Assembly: GCF_028882255.1 (NCBI RefSeq)
Contig: NZ_JARBUY010000007.1
Location: 80,420 to 144,419 of the forward strand
Reading direction: 5' to 3'
Source of the DNA: Maribacter polysaccharolyticus
GTDB taxonomy: Bacteria > Bacteroidota > Bacteroidia > Flavobacteriales > Flavobacteriaceae
Length of the DNA stretch: 64,000 nucleotides
Shown here: positions 36,293 to 45,606 of the stretch, one piece after another
Layout: each line of letters begins with the position of its first letter
Position numbering within the stretch: position 1 is the stretch's first letter
Notes under the pieces: model-generated
What the model was told of the DNA's origin: nothing
Database searches by the model: none
Seen by the model: the letters and a program-made list of their open reading frames with translations, nothing else
Made by a program: the position numbers and the translations under genes

Positions 36293-36605
36293 TGCGGAAA
36301 GTGGTTTTTGTTTATGCGCTTTGTTTGGTTCTTTCTATTTCCTTGGGTTACCTGTTTTTCCACGATAGCGACATTTACGGTACTGTTTTTATCGCCCCAT
36401 GCAAAGTTGAAGGAAAGCCTAAATTAAACAAGAAATGGTCCATTTCAAAGCTTAATCCCTTATAGTTTGTATAAGGTTTTGTGTGATTCAAAAACCATGG
36501 GGTAGTTGGGGGGGGGCACACGGAAATTCGATCAATGACCCTTTGCCCTATTGTGGTTTTACTGCTATGGTCAAAGTTGTTTTCTTGAATGAATTTTACA
36601 GGTAT
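36293..36605. other. Intergenic region with a G9 tract
   Basis: About 310 bp with no gene. A run of nine G (36508-36516) stands out. It lies outside any gene I call, so an effect on phase variation of a coding frame is not supported. Confidence 0.4.
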
Positions 36606-37178
36606 TCAATTTTTTTTGGATCTGTCGAAACGCTTGCGTGCCCAATTCAAAAGTAAACCCGATAGGATGGCCATGGTTGCGGCGATCATATTGAAAAGGA
36701 TGTCTTGTAGGTCGAACACCCGATTGGGCATTACGATTTGAAGGCATTCATCAAGTACACCGATAAAGATCGTCATGGCCAGCGCACAAAAAGCGGGCTT
36801 CAAAATCAGCTTTTTTTTACGCGCCCTTTCGACCAATGCCTTGTGGATGAAAATGGCCAACACACTATATTCAATTAAGTGACTGCGTTCAGGTGCCCCC
36901 ATCCTGAAAATCAGCATCATATAGACCGCGATAATCCCTAAAAGTATGGATACCTCCATACCGCTGGGTTTCGCTAGGAGTCCGTGTGCGATAATCGCTG
37001 CAGTGGTTAACAGCATTCCCGCCACAAAAAATATGGCCTGTACATCCTGGTCCTGTAGTAGATTTGCCAATGGTTTTCCAATAAAAAGCGTTGAATAAAT
37101 GGCTGCGAATACAGCCAAAGCCCCCATCCAAAGACGTTTTTCCCGTAAAGAAGTGAATAGCTTAGGCATACTTTTCAT
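36606..37178 (-). CDS. VanZ-family membrane protein
   Basis: A 190-aa protein with five hydrophobic helices. The VanZ signature residues are ERSHLIEYSVLAIFIHKAL (first half) and GVLDECLQIVMPNRVFDLQDILFNMI (second half), containing the conserved E, H, D and Q positions. VanZ itself gives low-level teicoplanin resistance; most homologues in Bacteroidota have unknown function in the inner membrane. Here an extra N-terminal pair of helices precedes the core. The gene has no obvious operon partner. Confidence 0.82.
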   Translation of the reverse strand: MKSMPKLFTSLREKRLWMGALAVFAAIYSTLFIGKPLANLLQDQDVQAIFFVAGMLLTTAAIIAHGLLAKPSGMEVSILLGIIAVYMMLIFRMGAPERSHLIEYSVLAIFIHKALVERARKKKLILKPAFCALAMTIFIGVLDECLQIVMPNRVFDLQDILFNMIAATMAILSGLLLNWARKRFDRSKKN

Positions 37179-37415
37179 TTGTTGATTCGTAACCCAACGC
37201 CTTTTATGCCGAATTACTCCATGGTCATTGTTTCTTGGCCCAACAGGTCTCCCCGTCGGCGGATGGGTTATATAAAGAAAGCAAGAAGGTACTGATTTTT
37301 GGTCATACCCTGTGGTATCCTTCCACCGGTCTCCTGGGAATCGGTGGAACGAAATGGGCGAACCCCAAAGGTCTTGTTTAAAATGAGGTCATTGATCCAT
37401 TTCCATGGCATATGA

Positions 37416-38336
37416 TCATTTATACTGCCAATTCGCCAAAACGTCGGCAACTTCTTTCCCGACTTCCTTTTCCAAACGGATTATCAGTTCAGCGTCTGAA
37501 AGTTTATCGGTGGTGCTCAAATCGGTCTGGATCAAAAAGTTTCGGAGCTTTGCCAAGATGGCATCCCCATTGGACTCGATGATCGATTTGGCGTTTTTGT
37601 AGAATTGCATTTGAAACCATTCGTAGTTTTGCGGGCTTAACTTCTGAACATATTTTTCCTCAAAATCATTGAGTGTTTTAAATTCAGCCCTGCCATCCCC
37701 GGATCGTAAGGTAAATTCCGGGTAGGTATCCATCATTTCGTAGCATGCATCGCAATTGTATTTGCTAAACGCATACATAGCCATGGTCGCAAATAATTCC
37801 TGTAGCCACTTTCTTTGGGGTTCGGTCCCTTTTTTGAAATGATAAAGATGCGCAAGTTCATGAATGGATAAGGTCTCTCTATAAAAAAGGTCCAAATCAA
37901 TATTCTTCCCATAAACAGGCTTTAATGCATTCAGGTATTCATCTGGCAATTGGGTGATCATTTTTTCAACTTCCTTTGAAACAACCGATTTATCCAATCC
38001 TAAAATGACATTGCCATTTCCCGCTTGGGGCATACCTGGTGGCGGAAAATAGGCGTAGGTGTTCCATTTGTGGTTTTCTATGAACAATACCGCAAAGTCC
38101 AAATCGGTTTGAAAGATAGTGTCAAAGTATTTCTTTGCATTATTGATGTTTTTAAGGGTCTTGGAGGTGTTTTTAATGGTATCATTTGAAACCAATGCTT
38201 TAAAGTCATATTCGGTGTTCAATGTGATCAATCCCTTATGGATGGAATCATCGATCCAAGATTCCTGGGCCATTAATCGGGGGGTAAAGCAACCTATAAA
38301 AACAGCGATCAGAATGGTTAATGTTTGTTTTTCCAT
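37416..38336 (-). CDS. Exported HExxH metallopeptidase-like protein
   Basis: A 306-aa protein with signal peptide (ILIAVFIGCFTPRLMA, before QES). It contains the zinc motif HELAHLYHF near residue 155, the HExxH of gluzincin-type metallopeptidases, followed about 20 residues later by WLQELFATMAMYAF, which supplies a plausible third ligand Glu. This layout fits small secreted Bacteroidota peptidase-like proteins. No closer family is recognised. It would act in the periplasm or outside the cell. Confidence 0.65.
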   Translation of the reverse strand: MEKQTLTILIAVFIGCFTPRLMAQESWIDDSIHKGLITLNTEYDFKALVSNDTIKNTSKTLKNINNAKKYFDTIFQTDLDFAVLFIENHKWNTYAYFPPPGMPQAGNGNVILGLDKSVVSKEVEKMITQLPDEYLNALKPVYGKNIDLDLFYRETLSIHELAHLYHFKKGTEPQRKWLQELFATMAMYAFSKYNCDACYEMMDTYPEFTLRSGDGRAEFKTLNDFEEKYVQKLSPQNYEWFQMQFYKNAKSIIESNGDAILAKLRNFLIQTDLSTTDKLSDAELIIRLEKEVGKEVADVLANWQYK

Positions 38337-38735
38337 AGTATGGTACGATTTTTTTAGTTACGCGGCGCCATACATCGTTAGGTCCGGTGGGTGGTGCTAA
38401 TATGTATTTAAATATACAAAGTGTAGGTAAAGTTCACTAAATAACTTCTAGATTATTGAGGTAGTGCATCTTACATCAGTAGAAACCAAAGTATCCAAAT
38501 CAAGCGATTCGTGGGGCAATCAAAGCGGAGGGGAGTAATGAAAAAATCATAGGAAAGGCAGGTAAACCGGAAGGTAAAGGGGAATAGTCGGGACTGGACA
38601 AGGGTTTACAAGGATGCCTTGTCGTACTTTAGGAATACCTACATCCAATAAGCCAAAAACCTTAACGGACCATTGGTCCATAATTTATCCATTCGAATAT
38701 GGCCATTGGAAAAAGAAAATCTTTTTCAGTGCATA
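38337..38735. other. Intergenic region
   Basis: About 400 bp without a supported gene. Small frames are present on both strands but none has a start, hydrophobic pattern or motif that I would trust. Confidence 0.4.
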
Positions 38736-39752
38736 TTACTTCACGGTATAACGTACCAACACTTCATTATCAAGTATGATGTTGGTGGCCCAAATAAATT
38801 TTGCATCATTGGATGCCTCATCAAAAATGGAAGTAAAATTGGTATACGCCGGCTTATTGTCTACCCCAATGGTGCTGTTGGTATAGGTAGACGCATTGGG
38901 CCATTTTGAATCATCAAAATCGGATTGCATCCAATCCATGGGAATTTCCCAGTGCAAGGCATAAAATGAAGTTCCGTCTTGACCTCCTTGTGTAGGGCAG
39001 TTTTTGGAATAGCGGTAAGCACCTTCTTCGTAGGCACAATTTAAATCCGTGATAGGGGCGGTGTAAAAAGTCTGGGCTTTCCAGTTTTCATCGGTGATGG
39101 CAACAATATTATCCTGTTCGTCTTTAATGACGGCTACCATACCGCCATCCCCGGCATGAAAAGCTTTTCCCCGGTTCGCTTCACAGCCAACGCCCAGGTG
39201 TTCTTCCCAATCTACCAACTTCATGGCTATGGTAAATGGTCTACGGACTTTAAATTGTATGATACTGGAATTGAATTGGGTAAACGGTACTTTATCCTTA
39301 CCGACCGCTACCCCGTTGACATACATTTCAAAATAATTATCGGCAAAAATATAAGCGGTATACACCGCTCCATGTGCATCAACTTTCACGATGTTCGACG
39401 CATCAAGATTGGACAGGGCTTCTTCGGGCGTTGCATGGTTTTTTCCTTCACATGAATTGTACAGATCGGGGGCAAATGGAAAATCGTTATTGGAATAGTT
39501 GGTTTCCGCAGGAACCGTCCATTTATTACCATCTGATGAAGTAATCTCCCCGACATCGGTTTTCCTGCCCCACTCGCAGGTATAAATGTCTTCCGCCACG
39601 GTATTGGCCAATCCTTGGGTAACGCTTGCCGTTCCCTTATAATCGGCGAATTCGGACGTTTTTGCGATTTCGTTTGTTGGCTTTTGGGATTTTTTGTCCG
39701 AACAACCGATAAGCACCAATAGCAAAATGAGCAAAGGAAATCTGTTCTTCAT
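38736..39752 (-). CDS. Lipoprotein with galactose-binding-like (sugar-binding) region, unknown
   Basis: A 338-aa lipoprotein (LLLVLIGC). The centre reads like the jelly-roll accessory domain of rhamnosidases and similar enzymes: AVYTAYIFADNYFEMYVNGVAV followed by FTIAMKLVDWEEHLGVGCEA. The end includes MDWMQSDFDDSKWPNAS, the DSxW element typical of beta-sandwich sugar-binding domains. Several Cys (in TCEWG, SCEG, GCEA, NCAYEE) may form disulfides. There is no catalytic domain. It lies in a run of lipoproteins with two thioredoxin-like lipoproteins upstream on the same strand, which could maintain its disulfides. Function is unknown. Confidence 0.6.
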   Translation of the reverse strand: MKNRFPLLILLLVLIGCSDKKSQKPTNEIAKTSEFADYKGTASVTQGLANTVAEDIYTCEWGRKTDVGEITSSDGNKWTVPAETNYSNNDFPFAPDLYNSCEGKNHATPEEALSNLDASNIVKVDAHGAVYTAYIFADNYFEMYVNGVAVGKDKVPFTQFNSSIIQFKVRRPFTIAMKLVDWEEHLGVGCEANRGKAFHAGDGGMVAVIKDEQDNIVAITDENWKAQTFYTAPITDLNCAYEEGAYRYSKNCPTQGGQDGTSFYALHWEIPMDWMQSDFDDSKWPNASTYTNSTIGVDNKPAYTNFTSIFDEASNDAKFIWATNIILDNEVLVRYTVK

Positions 39753-39826
39753 CCGTCATTGGATTAATGGTCAATAGCTAACATCGTTCAAAAATGGGGC
39801 ATTCATTCAATGCCGTGAAAGCAGGT

Positions 39827-40570
39827 TTAGATGGCTTTTACCGGACAACCGATGGCTTTTGTGAAATTTGGGTCTGGTTTTGAACCATTTTCCAATGCTT
39901 CGATGGCTTTTTCCACATAGTTCACTTTAACATCCCCTGCAGATCTTGCATTGTCATCTATGGTACCGATGTATTGCACTTTGCGTTCACTATCAAGTAA
40001 AAACACATGTGGGGTTCTTACGGCCCCATATTGAGGGAATATTTCATGTTCTTCATCGGCCAAATAGGCGAAAGGGAAGTCTTTTTCTTCCGCTCTTTTT
40101 TGCATGGCAGCAAAGCTTTCCTTTTTATTGTTTTCATCAACATTGGGGTTGATGGCGATTACGGGATATCCCTTTGGGGAATAGGTGTTATGTAAGGCTA
40201 TTAAACGATCTTCGTACATTTTTGCAAACGGGCATTCGTTACAGGTAAAGACGACGATATAACCTTTGGCGTCATTATAATCGGACAATGAAACCATGGT
40301 GCCATCAACATTTTTAAGTTTAAAATCAGTTGCGGTATCCCCAAACTTATAGCCTCCGATTTCATCAAGGGTTTTTGTTTGCTCCGGACTGTGACCTCCA
40401 CGAGGCGGACCTTTTCTATCGCCATCATGTTTGGGAGGATGTTCAGGGCCTTTGTGATGTTGGTCCGTTGTAGTCAATTCTTTTCCTTTTCCCTCTTTCC
40501 TGTCCTTACAAGAAACAGAAACTCCTGCTATGAATATAAATGCAATAATGAGTACGCTGATTTTTTTCAT
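39827..40570 (-). CDS. Thioredoxin-fold (AhpC/TSA, redoxin) lipoprotein
   Basis: A 247-aa lipoprotein (IAGVSVSC). A His/Pro/Asp-rich linker follows the Cys (HHKGPEHPPKHDGDRKGPPR). The redoxin domain has FKLKNVDGTMVSLSDYNDAKG, the active-site CNECPFAKMYEDRLIAL, and the cis-Pro region TPHVFLLDSERKVQYIG. A C-terminal IGCPVK adds another Cys. This CxxCP form is common in secreted redoxins of marine Bacteroidota and suggests thiol-disulfide exchange or peroxide reduction in the periplasm. The His-rich linker may bind metal. It is 4 bp downstream of the TlpA-like gene, so the two form an operon. Confidence 0.82.
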   Translation of the reverse strand: MKKISVLIIAFIFIAGVSVSCKDRKEGKGKELTTTDQHHKGPEHPPKHDGDRKGPPRGGHSPEQTKTLDEIGGYKFGDTATDFKLKNVDGTMVSLSDYNDAKGYIVVFTCNECPFAKMYEDRLIALHNTYSPKGYPVIAINPNVDENNKKESFAAMQKRAEEKDFPFAYLADEEHEIFPQYGAVRTPHVFLLDSERKVQYIGTIDDNARSAGDVKVNYVEKAIEALENGSKPDPNFTKAIGCPVKAI

Positions 40571-40574
40571 TCTT

Positions 40575-41108
40575 TTATTTTTTATTAAAGGTAAGGTTTA
40601 TTTCATTTTCTAAATCTTCCAAGCTTTCAAACGTCCTTTCATGAAAGGTACGGGATTTGCCGTTATGGATTATGGTGAAGGGCAATGCTCCCGACCAATT
40701 GGGGTCGATCTTGTCGATCCAACTATTGGCGTCGGGATCATCCAAGAGTACGACATGGGAAGTAATGCCTTTTTTCTTTAAAAAGGGTTTCAACTTTGAT
40801 TCAATGTCTGCGGGAAAATCAAGGCTTACCAATAAAATTTCCGTATCGGGGTTGTTTTTTGCATAGGCTTCGATTATCGGTAATTCCTTCACACAGGGCG
40901 CACACCACATGGCCCAAAAATTAACAATGTGGGTTTTTTCAGCATCCGTATATAACAAAGGTTCCAAAGCATTGAAGTCATATACGTCAACAGTATCCGA
41001 TCTACTTCGGTCTATATCCGAATGTACTTCATTACCCTTGTTTTTACAACCCATGAAAAATATGGGTAGACTGAACAATAGTACTAAAACACCTTTCTGT
41101 TTTGTCAT
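40575..41108 (-). CDS. TlpA-like thiol-disulfide oxidoreductase lipoprotein
   Basis: About 177 aa from ATG 41108 (MTKQKGVLVLLF); an ATG eight codons upstream is less likely because it would add a polar stretch to the signal peptide. The lipobox is FFMGC. The thioredoxin domain has the active site WAMWCAPCVKELPIIEAY and the cis-Pro in WSGALPFTIIH. It would reduce disulfides in the periplasm, perhaps in c-type cytochrome maturation or protein repair. The redoxin lipoprotein follows after 4 bp, giving a two-gene envelope redox unit. Confidence 0.85.
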   Translation of the reverse strand: MTKQKGVLVLLFSLPIFFMGCKNKGNEVHSDIDRSRSDTVDVYDFNALEPLLYTDAEKTHIVNFWAMWCAPCVKELPIIEAYAKNNPDTEILLVSLDFPADIESKLKPFLKKKGITSHVVLLDDPDANSWIDKIDPNWSGALPFTIIHNGKSRTFHERTFESLEDLENEINLTFNKK

Positions 41109-41261
41109 GTGCATAGAGAATTCACTGGACATTGGACGTTATTTCATTTAAAAGGTTTAATCGGTCTTTGTTTTTTAACATCCTCCAGGATGCTTATGGG
41201 CCAATTCGGTTATAAATGCCATGGATAGGGCGAACCAATTGGCAGAGGCCGGTTAGGAGCA

Positions 41262-41600
41262 TTAGGTTACCGTAGTTCGGTCATCAGTGGTCGATGGTTG
41301 GGAGATGACGAGGAAATCCAATTCCTTTCCCGATTCATTGGCGATATAGTGAACCGTTTTAGGGTCGATTAAAATCCCTTGATTTTTGCTTACGGATTCA
41401 ATTTTGTCGTCGAGATAAAAAGTCGCCCTTCCTTTTAGGATGAAAAAGAATTGTTGTGCCATCGCATGGAAATGCATTTTTTCCTTCGTTCCGCTTGGCA
41501 TCGATTCCATTTTTACGGACAAATTCGGATGGTCTACCATCACCCAACTATCGCAATTATCGCCCCATTTGTACGTTTTTGAATTTTCCTTGTTGATCAT
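41262..41600 (-). CDS. Small cupin-domain protein
   Basis: About 112 aa from the ATG at 41600 (MINKENSKTYKWG); a longer frame to 41648 has repeated Met but no family sequence. The cupin signature is present: motif 1 GTKEKMHFHAMAQQFFFILKG with metal His residues, then motif 2 as LIDPKTVHYIANESGKELDFLVIS. These single-domain cupins bind a divalent metal and may act as isomerases, epimerases or sensors. Function is not predictable. No obvious operon. Confidence 0.8.
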   Translation of the reverse strand: MINKENSKTYKWGDNCDSWVMVDHPNLSVKMESMPSGTKEKMHFHAMAQQFFFILKGRATFYLDDKIESVSKNQGILIDPKTVHYIANESGKELDFLVISQPSTTDDRTTVT

Positions 41601-41895
41601 ATTATATGCGTAATTATTCATGTTCATGAACCATTCCATTTGGTTCAAACTTACTATGTCTATTCCCTACATCTCCTGGAACGAATCGTCTTTTCCAAAT
41701 TTCGGTATTTTGTCCGGTTCGCCCCGTACTTTTTTCCATAGGTGCCGTTCCTAACGGTGTACTCGTTTTTGCAGTTGTTTTCGAAGGTGTGGTTAGTGAA
41801 TGACCCCAAGATGGTTCAAATTCCGACCAAAACACCTAAGATACTATTCGGGGATCCCATCACCGAAATTGACAGGAAGTTCGTGTACATCCTGA

Positions 41896-42348
41896 TTAGG
41901 ATTCCGATTCACAGACTTTCTTAAAGTACTCCAAGGCCTTTGGCCATGTGCCATCGAACATTTTTTGGAACGCTTCATCAACGGTCATCACGATTTCGAG
42001 CTTTGTTACGGTGTCATTGACTTTTTTGAAAAAGTATTCTTCCAAAGAACCGATCCACTTTTGCATCATTTCATCCTTTGACGCAACTTCGACATTCTCC
42101 GAATTTACCATGGCAATATGTTTGGCCCTAATGCATGTATGGGGGTCCAATGCCTCGAAAACCACCTTTGTACCACCTTGGGTACGATCAAAGAAAGACA
42201 TATGCCCTCCTTTTTTCCATTCCCCCTCGTAGGTCATTCCTTCGCCCCATGCTTTGGCCCAGTCGGCATAGCCCCTTTTATCCATGATTTTCTTAAATAC
42301 AAATTCTTGTGGTTTATTGATCGATATGGAATATTTCAGTGTTTTCAT
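41896..42348 (-). CDS. SRPBCC-domain (AHSA1-like) protein
   Basis: A 150-aa START-like fold protein. It starts MKTLKYSISINKPQEFVFKKIMD, the usual first strand and helix of the activator-of-Hsp90-like/SRPBCC group, and contains WKKGGHMSFFD and a C-terminal helix (FQKMFDGTWPKALEYFKKV). These proteins bind small hydrophobic ligands. The role here is unknown. The neighbouring genes (cupin, nitrilase) are on the same strand but with gaps over 100 bp. Confidence 0.82.
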   Translation of the reverse strand: MKTLKYSISINKPQEFVFKKIMDKRGYADWAKAWGEGMTYEGEWKKGGHMSFFDRTQGGTKVVFEALDPHTCIRAKHIAMVNSENVEVASKDEMMQKWIGSLEEYFFKKVNDTVTKLEIVMTVDEAFQKMFDGTWPKALEYFKKVCESES

Positions 42349-42483
42349 AGCTTATTTTTTATCGTGAATTCCCTTTTTGAAACCGAATACGCCCTTAGGT
42401 TTACTTATAATCCGCCTTGTGGTGTCTGTGTATCGAACCTACCTTGGGAATATGCACTATCGTTTATATCCAAAAGGTATGGA

Positions 42484-43227
42484 TTAGGTGCCGACACCCG
42501 TAATATTGTTTGTTTGTACGGTACCCAAATCAGTATCATAAACCAATATTCCTTGGTTCTCATTTTCAAGTCGACCCAGCAATTTACCGTTTTTGTCCCA
42601 CACGGCACTTTGGCCCACACTCATAAAGTTATCGCAAAACCCTATACAATTCGCCATTAGGACGGGGATGTTGAATTCACTTGCGATATGGGGAAAGTGC
42701 GCATAGGCATTTACGATTCCACTTTTTGATTTTGCCACACTGGCGATGTATATATCCGCACCATCTTGTGCCGCATTCATAAAGTGTTGCCGTTGTAAGG
42801 TCTCGTAACAGATCCCAACAGCGATTTTCTTTCCATTCAGGTATAGATAAGTTTGGGTGTTTCCCGGAACGAAAAAAGGTAGTTCGTCTGAATGGAGCAT
42901 TTGTTTGGCATACCCCCTCCGTTTTTTATTTGGCTGAAAGATCGGCATACCGATATGTATTCCGTTACTCCCATTGATTGGCATTCCTATTGCAATCGTC
43001 AAAGCATTCTTATCGGCCATATCCTGAAATGGATCGAAAATGCCGTTTTCCACATCGGTTGCCAGTGCTTTGGCCAGACCGGGTTCATAGCCCGTGATGG
43101 ATAATTCGGGAAATACGATAAGGTCGGGATTCGATGTCAAGGCACGCTCGATAATATCCATGTGATTTTGAATATTCTTTCGAATATTTCCTTTAATGGC
43201 TGCTGTTTGTGCCATGCAGATTTTCAT
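42484..43227 (-). CDS. Carbon-nitrogen hydrolase (nitrilase superfamily)
   Basis: A 247-aa enzyme with the Glu-Lys-Cys triad: Glu in LIVFPELSITGYEP (about 43), Lys in KKRRGYAKQML (about 105) and Cys in VGICYETLQRQHF (about 140). It also has PVLMANCIGFCDNF. The superfamily hydrolyses amides and nitriles, for example of omega-amides or carbamoylputrescine. Members of this size are mainly amidases. The substrate is not predictable. It appears to be a single-gene unit. Confidence 0.85.
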   Translation of the reverse strand: MKICMAQTAAIKGNIRKNIQNHMDIIERALTSNPDLIVFPELSITGYEPGLAKALATDVENGIFDPFQDMADKNALTIAIGMPINGSNGIHIGMPIFQPNKKRRGYAKQMLHSDELPFFVPGNTQTYLYLNGKKIAVGICYETLQRQHFMNAAQDGADIYIASVAKSKSGIVNAYAHFPHIASEFNIPVLMANCIGFCDNFMSVGQSAVWDKNGKLLGRLENENQGILVYDTDLGTVQTNNITGVGT

Positions 43228-43391
43228 TTCATTCAGCGATTTGTTTGATGGCCTAAGGCCTTGTATATCTTATCGTTTCCGGTTTTTGAGTTTCGGAATT
43301 CCAAAAAGGAGGATGTTCACCTTTTTGATCTGTTCACACTGTCTCAAGCGGGCTAATTCGTGGTATTGAATTGTTTTATGTTCATTTATGA

Positions 43392-43844
43392 TCAAATGGC
43401 AATATAGATTTCGACTTCGGCGTTTTCCCCGTTCCTTGATTTTTGTCCGTAAACCTCAAAGTCTGCGGTATAGGTTCGTTTCAATTCGTTGTCTTTTTTC
43501 CAAATTTCCTGCCACGTTTCCAAAACCGCATTCGGCATTTTCCCTTTCGCCACGAATTTTCGGTAATTCCCACCTTTAAATTCCCTACCGACCATTCCGT
43601 TCGGGATTTGGTCAAGAGCGTTTACTTTCAATCCGATTATCGTAGTGTATTTTCCCTTATGGTCCGATTCATAGTCCGTATAAATCGAATAAATATCATC
43701 ACTTATTTTATTCGGGATTTTACTTGGGATATTTTCGGTATAAAATTGTTCCCAAAGCTTGCCCAGATCTACGGCGGCCCTACCATTTTCGTTGGTCGTT
43801 TCAATTTTGATCCCGATGATGTTGAAATGGGCTATTTTTTCCAT
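43392..43844 (-). CDS. GyrI-like / AraC effector-binding-domain protein
   Basis: About 150 aa from ATG 43844 (MEKIAHFNIIGIKIETTNENG). The frame extends 14 codons further to 43886, but homologues begin near MEKI. The fold is the SHS2-like small-molecule-binding domain, with DLGKLWEQFY, DDIYSIYTDYESDHKGKYTTIIG and a final FEVYGQKSRN(G)ENAEVEIYIAI. Stand-alone copies bind drugs or toxins. The domain is typical; the ligand is unknown. Confidence 0.82.
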   Translation of the reverse strand: MEKIAHFNIIGIKIETTNENGRAAVDLGKLWEQFYTENIPSKIPNKISDDIYSIYTDYESDHKGKYTTIIGLKVNALDQIPNGMVGREFKGGNYRKFVAKGKMPNAVLETWQEIWKKDNELKRTYTADFEVYGQKSRNGENAEVEIYIAI

Positions 43845-44095
43845 TTTATGATTAGGTACGTTTTGATATTGAATGATATTGCTCAAAAAAATCGTAGTCC
43901 AATTTACTCATTTTTTGTCATCGATCACCGTTTTCTTGAAGCACTTCCAACACGGATAAATTGTAACTAGCAGGGCAGGGTCGATTTAAATGATCGAAGG
44001 ATATAAAGTCTTCCTAAAAAGTCACCTCGGTGGCTGTATCCATTGTTTTGCCCATAGGCAGGGGATTACCGTTGTTGTGCGAGCGTAAGGTTCAT

Positions 44096-44689
44096 TCATA
44101 CGGTCTCTTTATTGATCCATTTTCCGATGGTGGGGGCTTCGTATTCCTTCATTTTGGTTAGCAGATCCTCTATATTTTCGCTAACTAAGACCATTTGTCG
44201 GTTGATGTTTTTTAAAAAACCTTTTTCCACCATGGAATCAAGTAGATCGATCAGTTCATCGTAAAACCCATTGATATTGAGTATTCCAATCGGTTTTTGA
44301 TGAAGTCCCAATTGTCCCCAGGTCAGCATTTCGAAAAATTCTTCCATTGTCCCAAATCCGCCCGGTAACGATATAACTCCGTCACAGAGGTCGTTCATTT
44401 TGGTCTTTCTTTCGTGCATGGTATCGACCAATATCAATTCGGTCAATTTTTCGTGCGCGATTTCTTTTGATTTAAGGAAGTTCGGCAAAACACCGATAAC
44501 CTTTCCCCCTTCGGCCAAGGCGCCATCCGCAATGGCCCCCATTAAACCTACTTTGGCCCCACCATAGACTACCCCTATGTTTTCGGAAGCTAATTTTTTC
44601 CCTAGTTCCCGGGCCTTATTTTTAAAAATCTCCTGGGTTCCAAGACTTGAACCGCAAAAAACGGTAATGTGATGTATCTGGTTTGCCAT
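44096..44689 (-). CDS. LOG-family (TIGR00730) nucleotide 5'-monophosphate phosphoribohydrolase
   Basis: A 197-aa Rossmann-like protein. The signatures are VVYGGAKVGLMGAIADGALAEGG and the catalytic SLPGGFGTMEEFFEMLTWGQLG (PGGxGTxxE), with the conserved Arg in DTMHERKTKM. LOG proteins release a base from nucleoside 5'-monophosphates; in plants they activate cytokinins, in bacteria they likely act on AMP and related nucleotides. The assignment is firm; the physiological role is not. The next gene upstream on the strand, the YdeI-like one, ends 90 bp away. Confidence 0.9.
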   Translation of the reverse strand: MANQIHHITVFCGSSLGTQEIFKNKARELGKKLASENIGVVYGGAKVGLMGAIADGALAEGGKVIGVLPNFLKSKEIAHEKLTELILVDTMHERKTKMNDLCDGVISLPGGFGTMEEFFEMLTWGQLGLHQKPIGILNINGFYDELIDLLDSMVEKGFLKNINRQMVLVSENIEDLLTKMKEYEAPTIGKWINKETV

Positions 44690-44779
44690 TTATTATAGGT
44701 GTTTTTCATTGTTGGCGTTGTACAAAATCGAATCAGTAGTTGCTGTTACTACATTGGCGATGGTGTATCGCCCGCTTTT

Positions 44780-45346
44780 TTATCTAAATGGTTTTGGTTT
44801 GGTGTTTTTACTTGCATTTTTCGCAATTTCCGAAATTCTCTTTTGTCTTGTTTCCTTTTTCTTTGCAAAGGTCACCCAGTGCAATAGGCCTTTTTTGGCC
44901 GATTTGCTCAAGTTCTCAAAGTATTCCATCGCCCCTTGGTACCTTGCGAATTCTTCTTCTAAATCTTTGGGGATAATACAAGCCTCAACTTCATCCAAAA
45001 TGGTCCACGAGCCATTTTCTTTCGCGATTTCAATGCTTTTATAGCCTGCATCTTCCATAAGTCCGTTTTCGATCAAATGGGTTACTTTCGCTTTATTGAT
45101 CTTTGACCACGTACTTTTTGGTTTTCTTTTACTGAAATATTGCATGTATTTTTCATCATCGATTGACTTTTTCACACTGTCGATCCACCCAAAGCAAAGC
45201 GCTACATCAACGGCTTCATTCCAATCCAAATTAGGGTTGGGAGCGCTTTTTTTGGTGATTATCAGCCATGTCGAATCTTTGGTCAAATGGTTTTTTTGAA
45301 GCCATTTCCTCCATGCCATTTTATTTAAAGGGTGAAAGCTGTCCAT
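44780..45346 (-). CDS. YdeI/OmpD-associated family protein
   Basis: About 188 aa from ATG 45346 (MDSFHPLNKMAWRKWLQKNH); an upstream frame to 45412 lacks family features. The family motifs are LDWNEAVDVALCFGWIDS and YFSKRKPKSTWSKINKAKV, and the C-terminal region ends in a YdeI-type basic tail with FENLSKSAKKGLLHWVTFAKKKETR. E. coli YdeI is linked to bacteriocin or antimicrobial tolerance; the molecular role is unknown. Lys-rich and cytosolic. Confidence 0.85.
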   Translation of the reverse strand: MDSFHPLNKMAWRKWLQKNHLTKDSTWLIITKKSAPNPNLDWNEAVDVALCFGWIDSVKKSIDDEKYMQYFSKRKPKSTWSKINKAKVTHLIENGLMEDAGYKSIEIAKENGSWTILDEVEACIIPKDLEEEFARYQGAMEYFENLSKSAKKGLLHWVTFAKKKETRQKRISEIAKNASKNTKPKPFR

Positions 45347-45606
45347 ATTGAAGGGTGATATTTTTTGATGCTTATTACGGATTGGGCCACTAGGGTTCAA
45401 CCGATAAATCAATCGGCTTAAAAATAGTGATTTTCAAGTTAGGGTAGGGCGGATATGGATTTTGGTATTCCCATCATTCTTTAATCCATTTTGAGGAAAA
45501 TCAGGGTCTCCTTCCAAAAGCCCATCATTCATTTCATGGACTTCATGGGTATCTGCTTTTCCGTAAGACTTTTTACCACAACGGTTATTGGTGTCAGTGG
45601 TTGATA

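Noticed and set aside
36508..36516. G9 tract as a phase-variable switch
   Set aside because: It lies outside called genes and I see no promoter placement that would support it.
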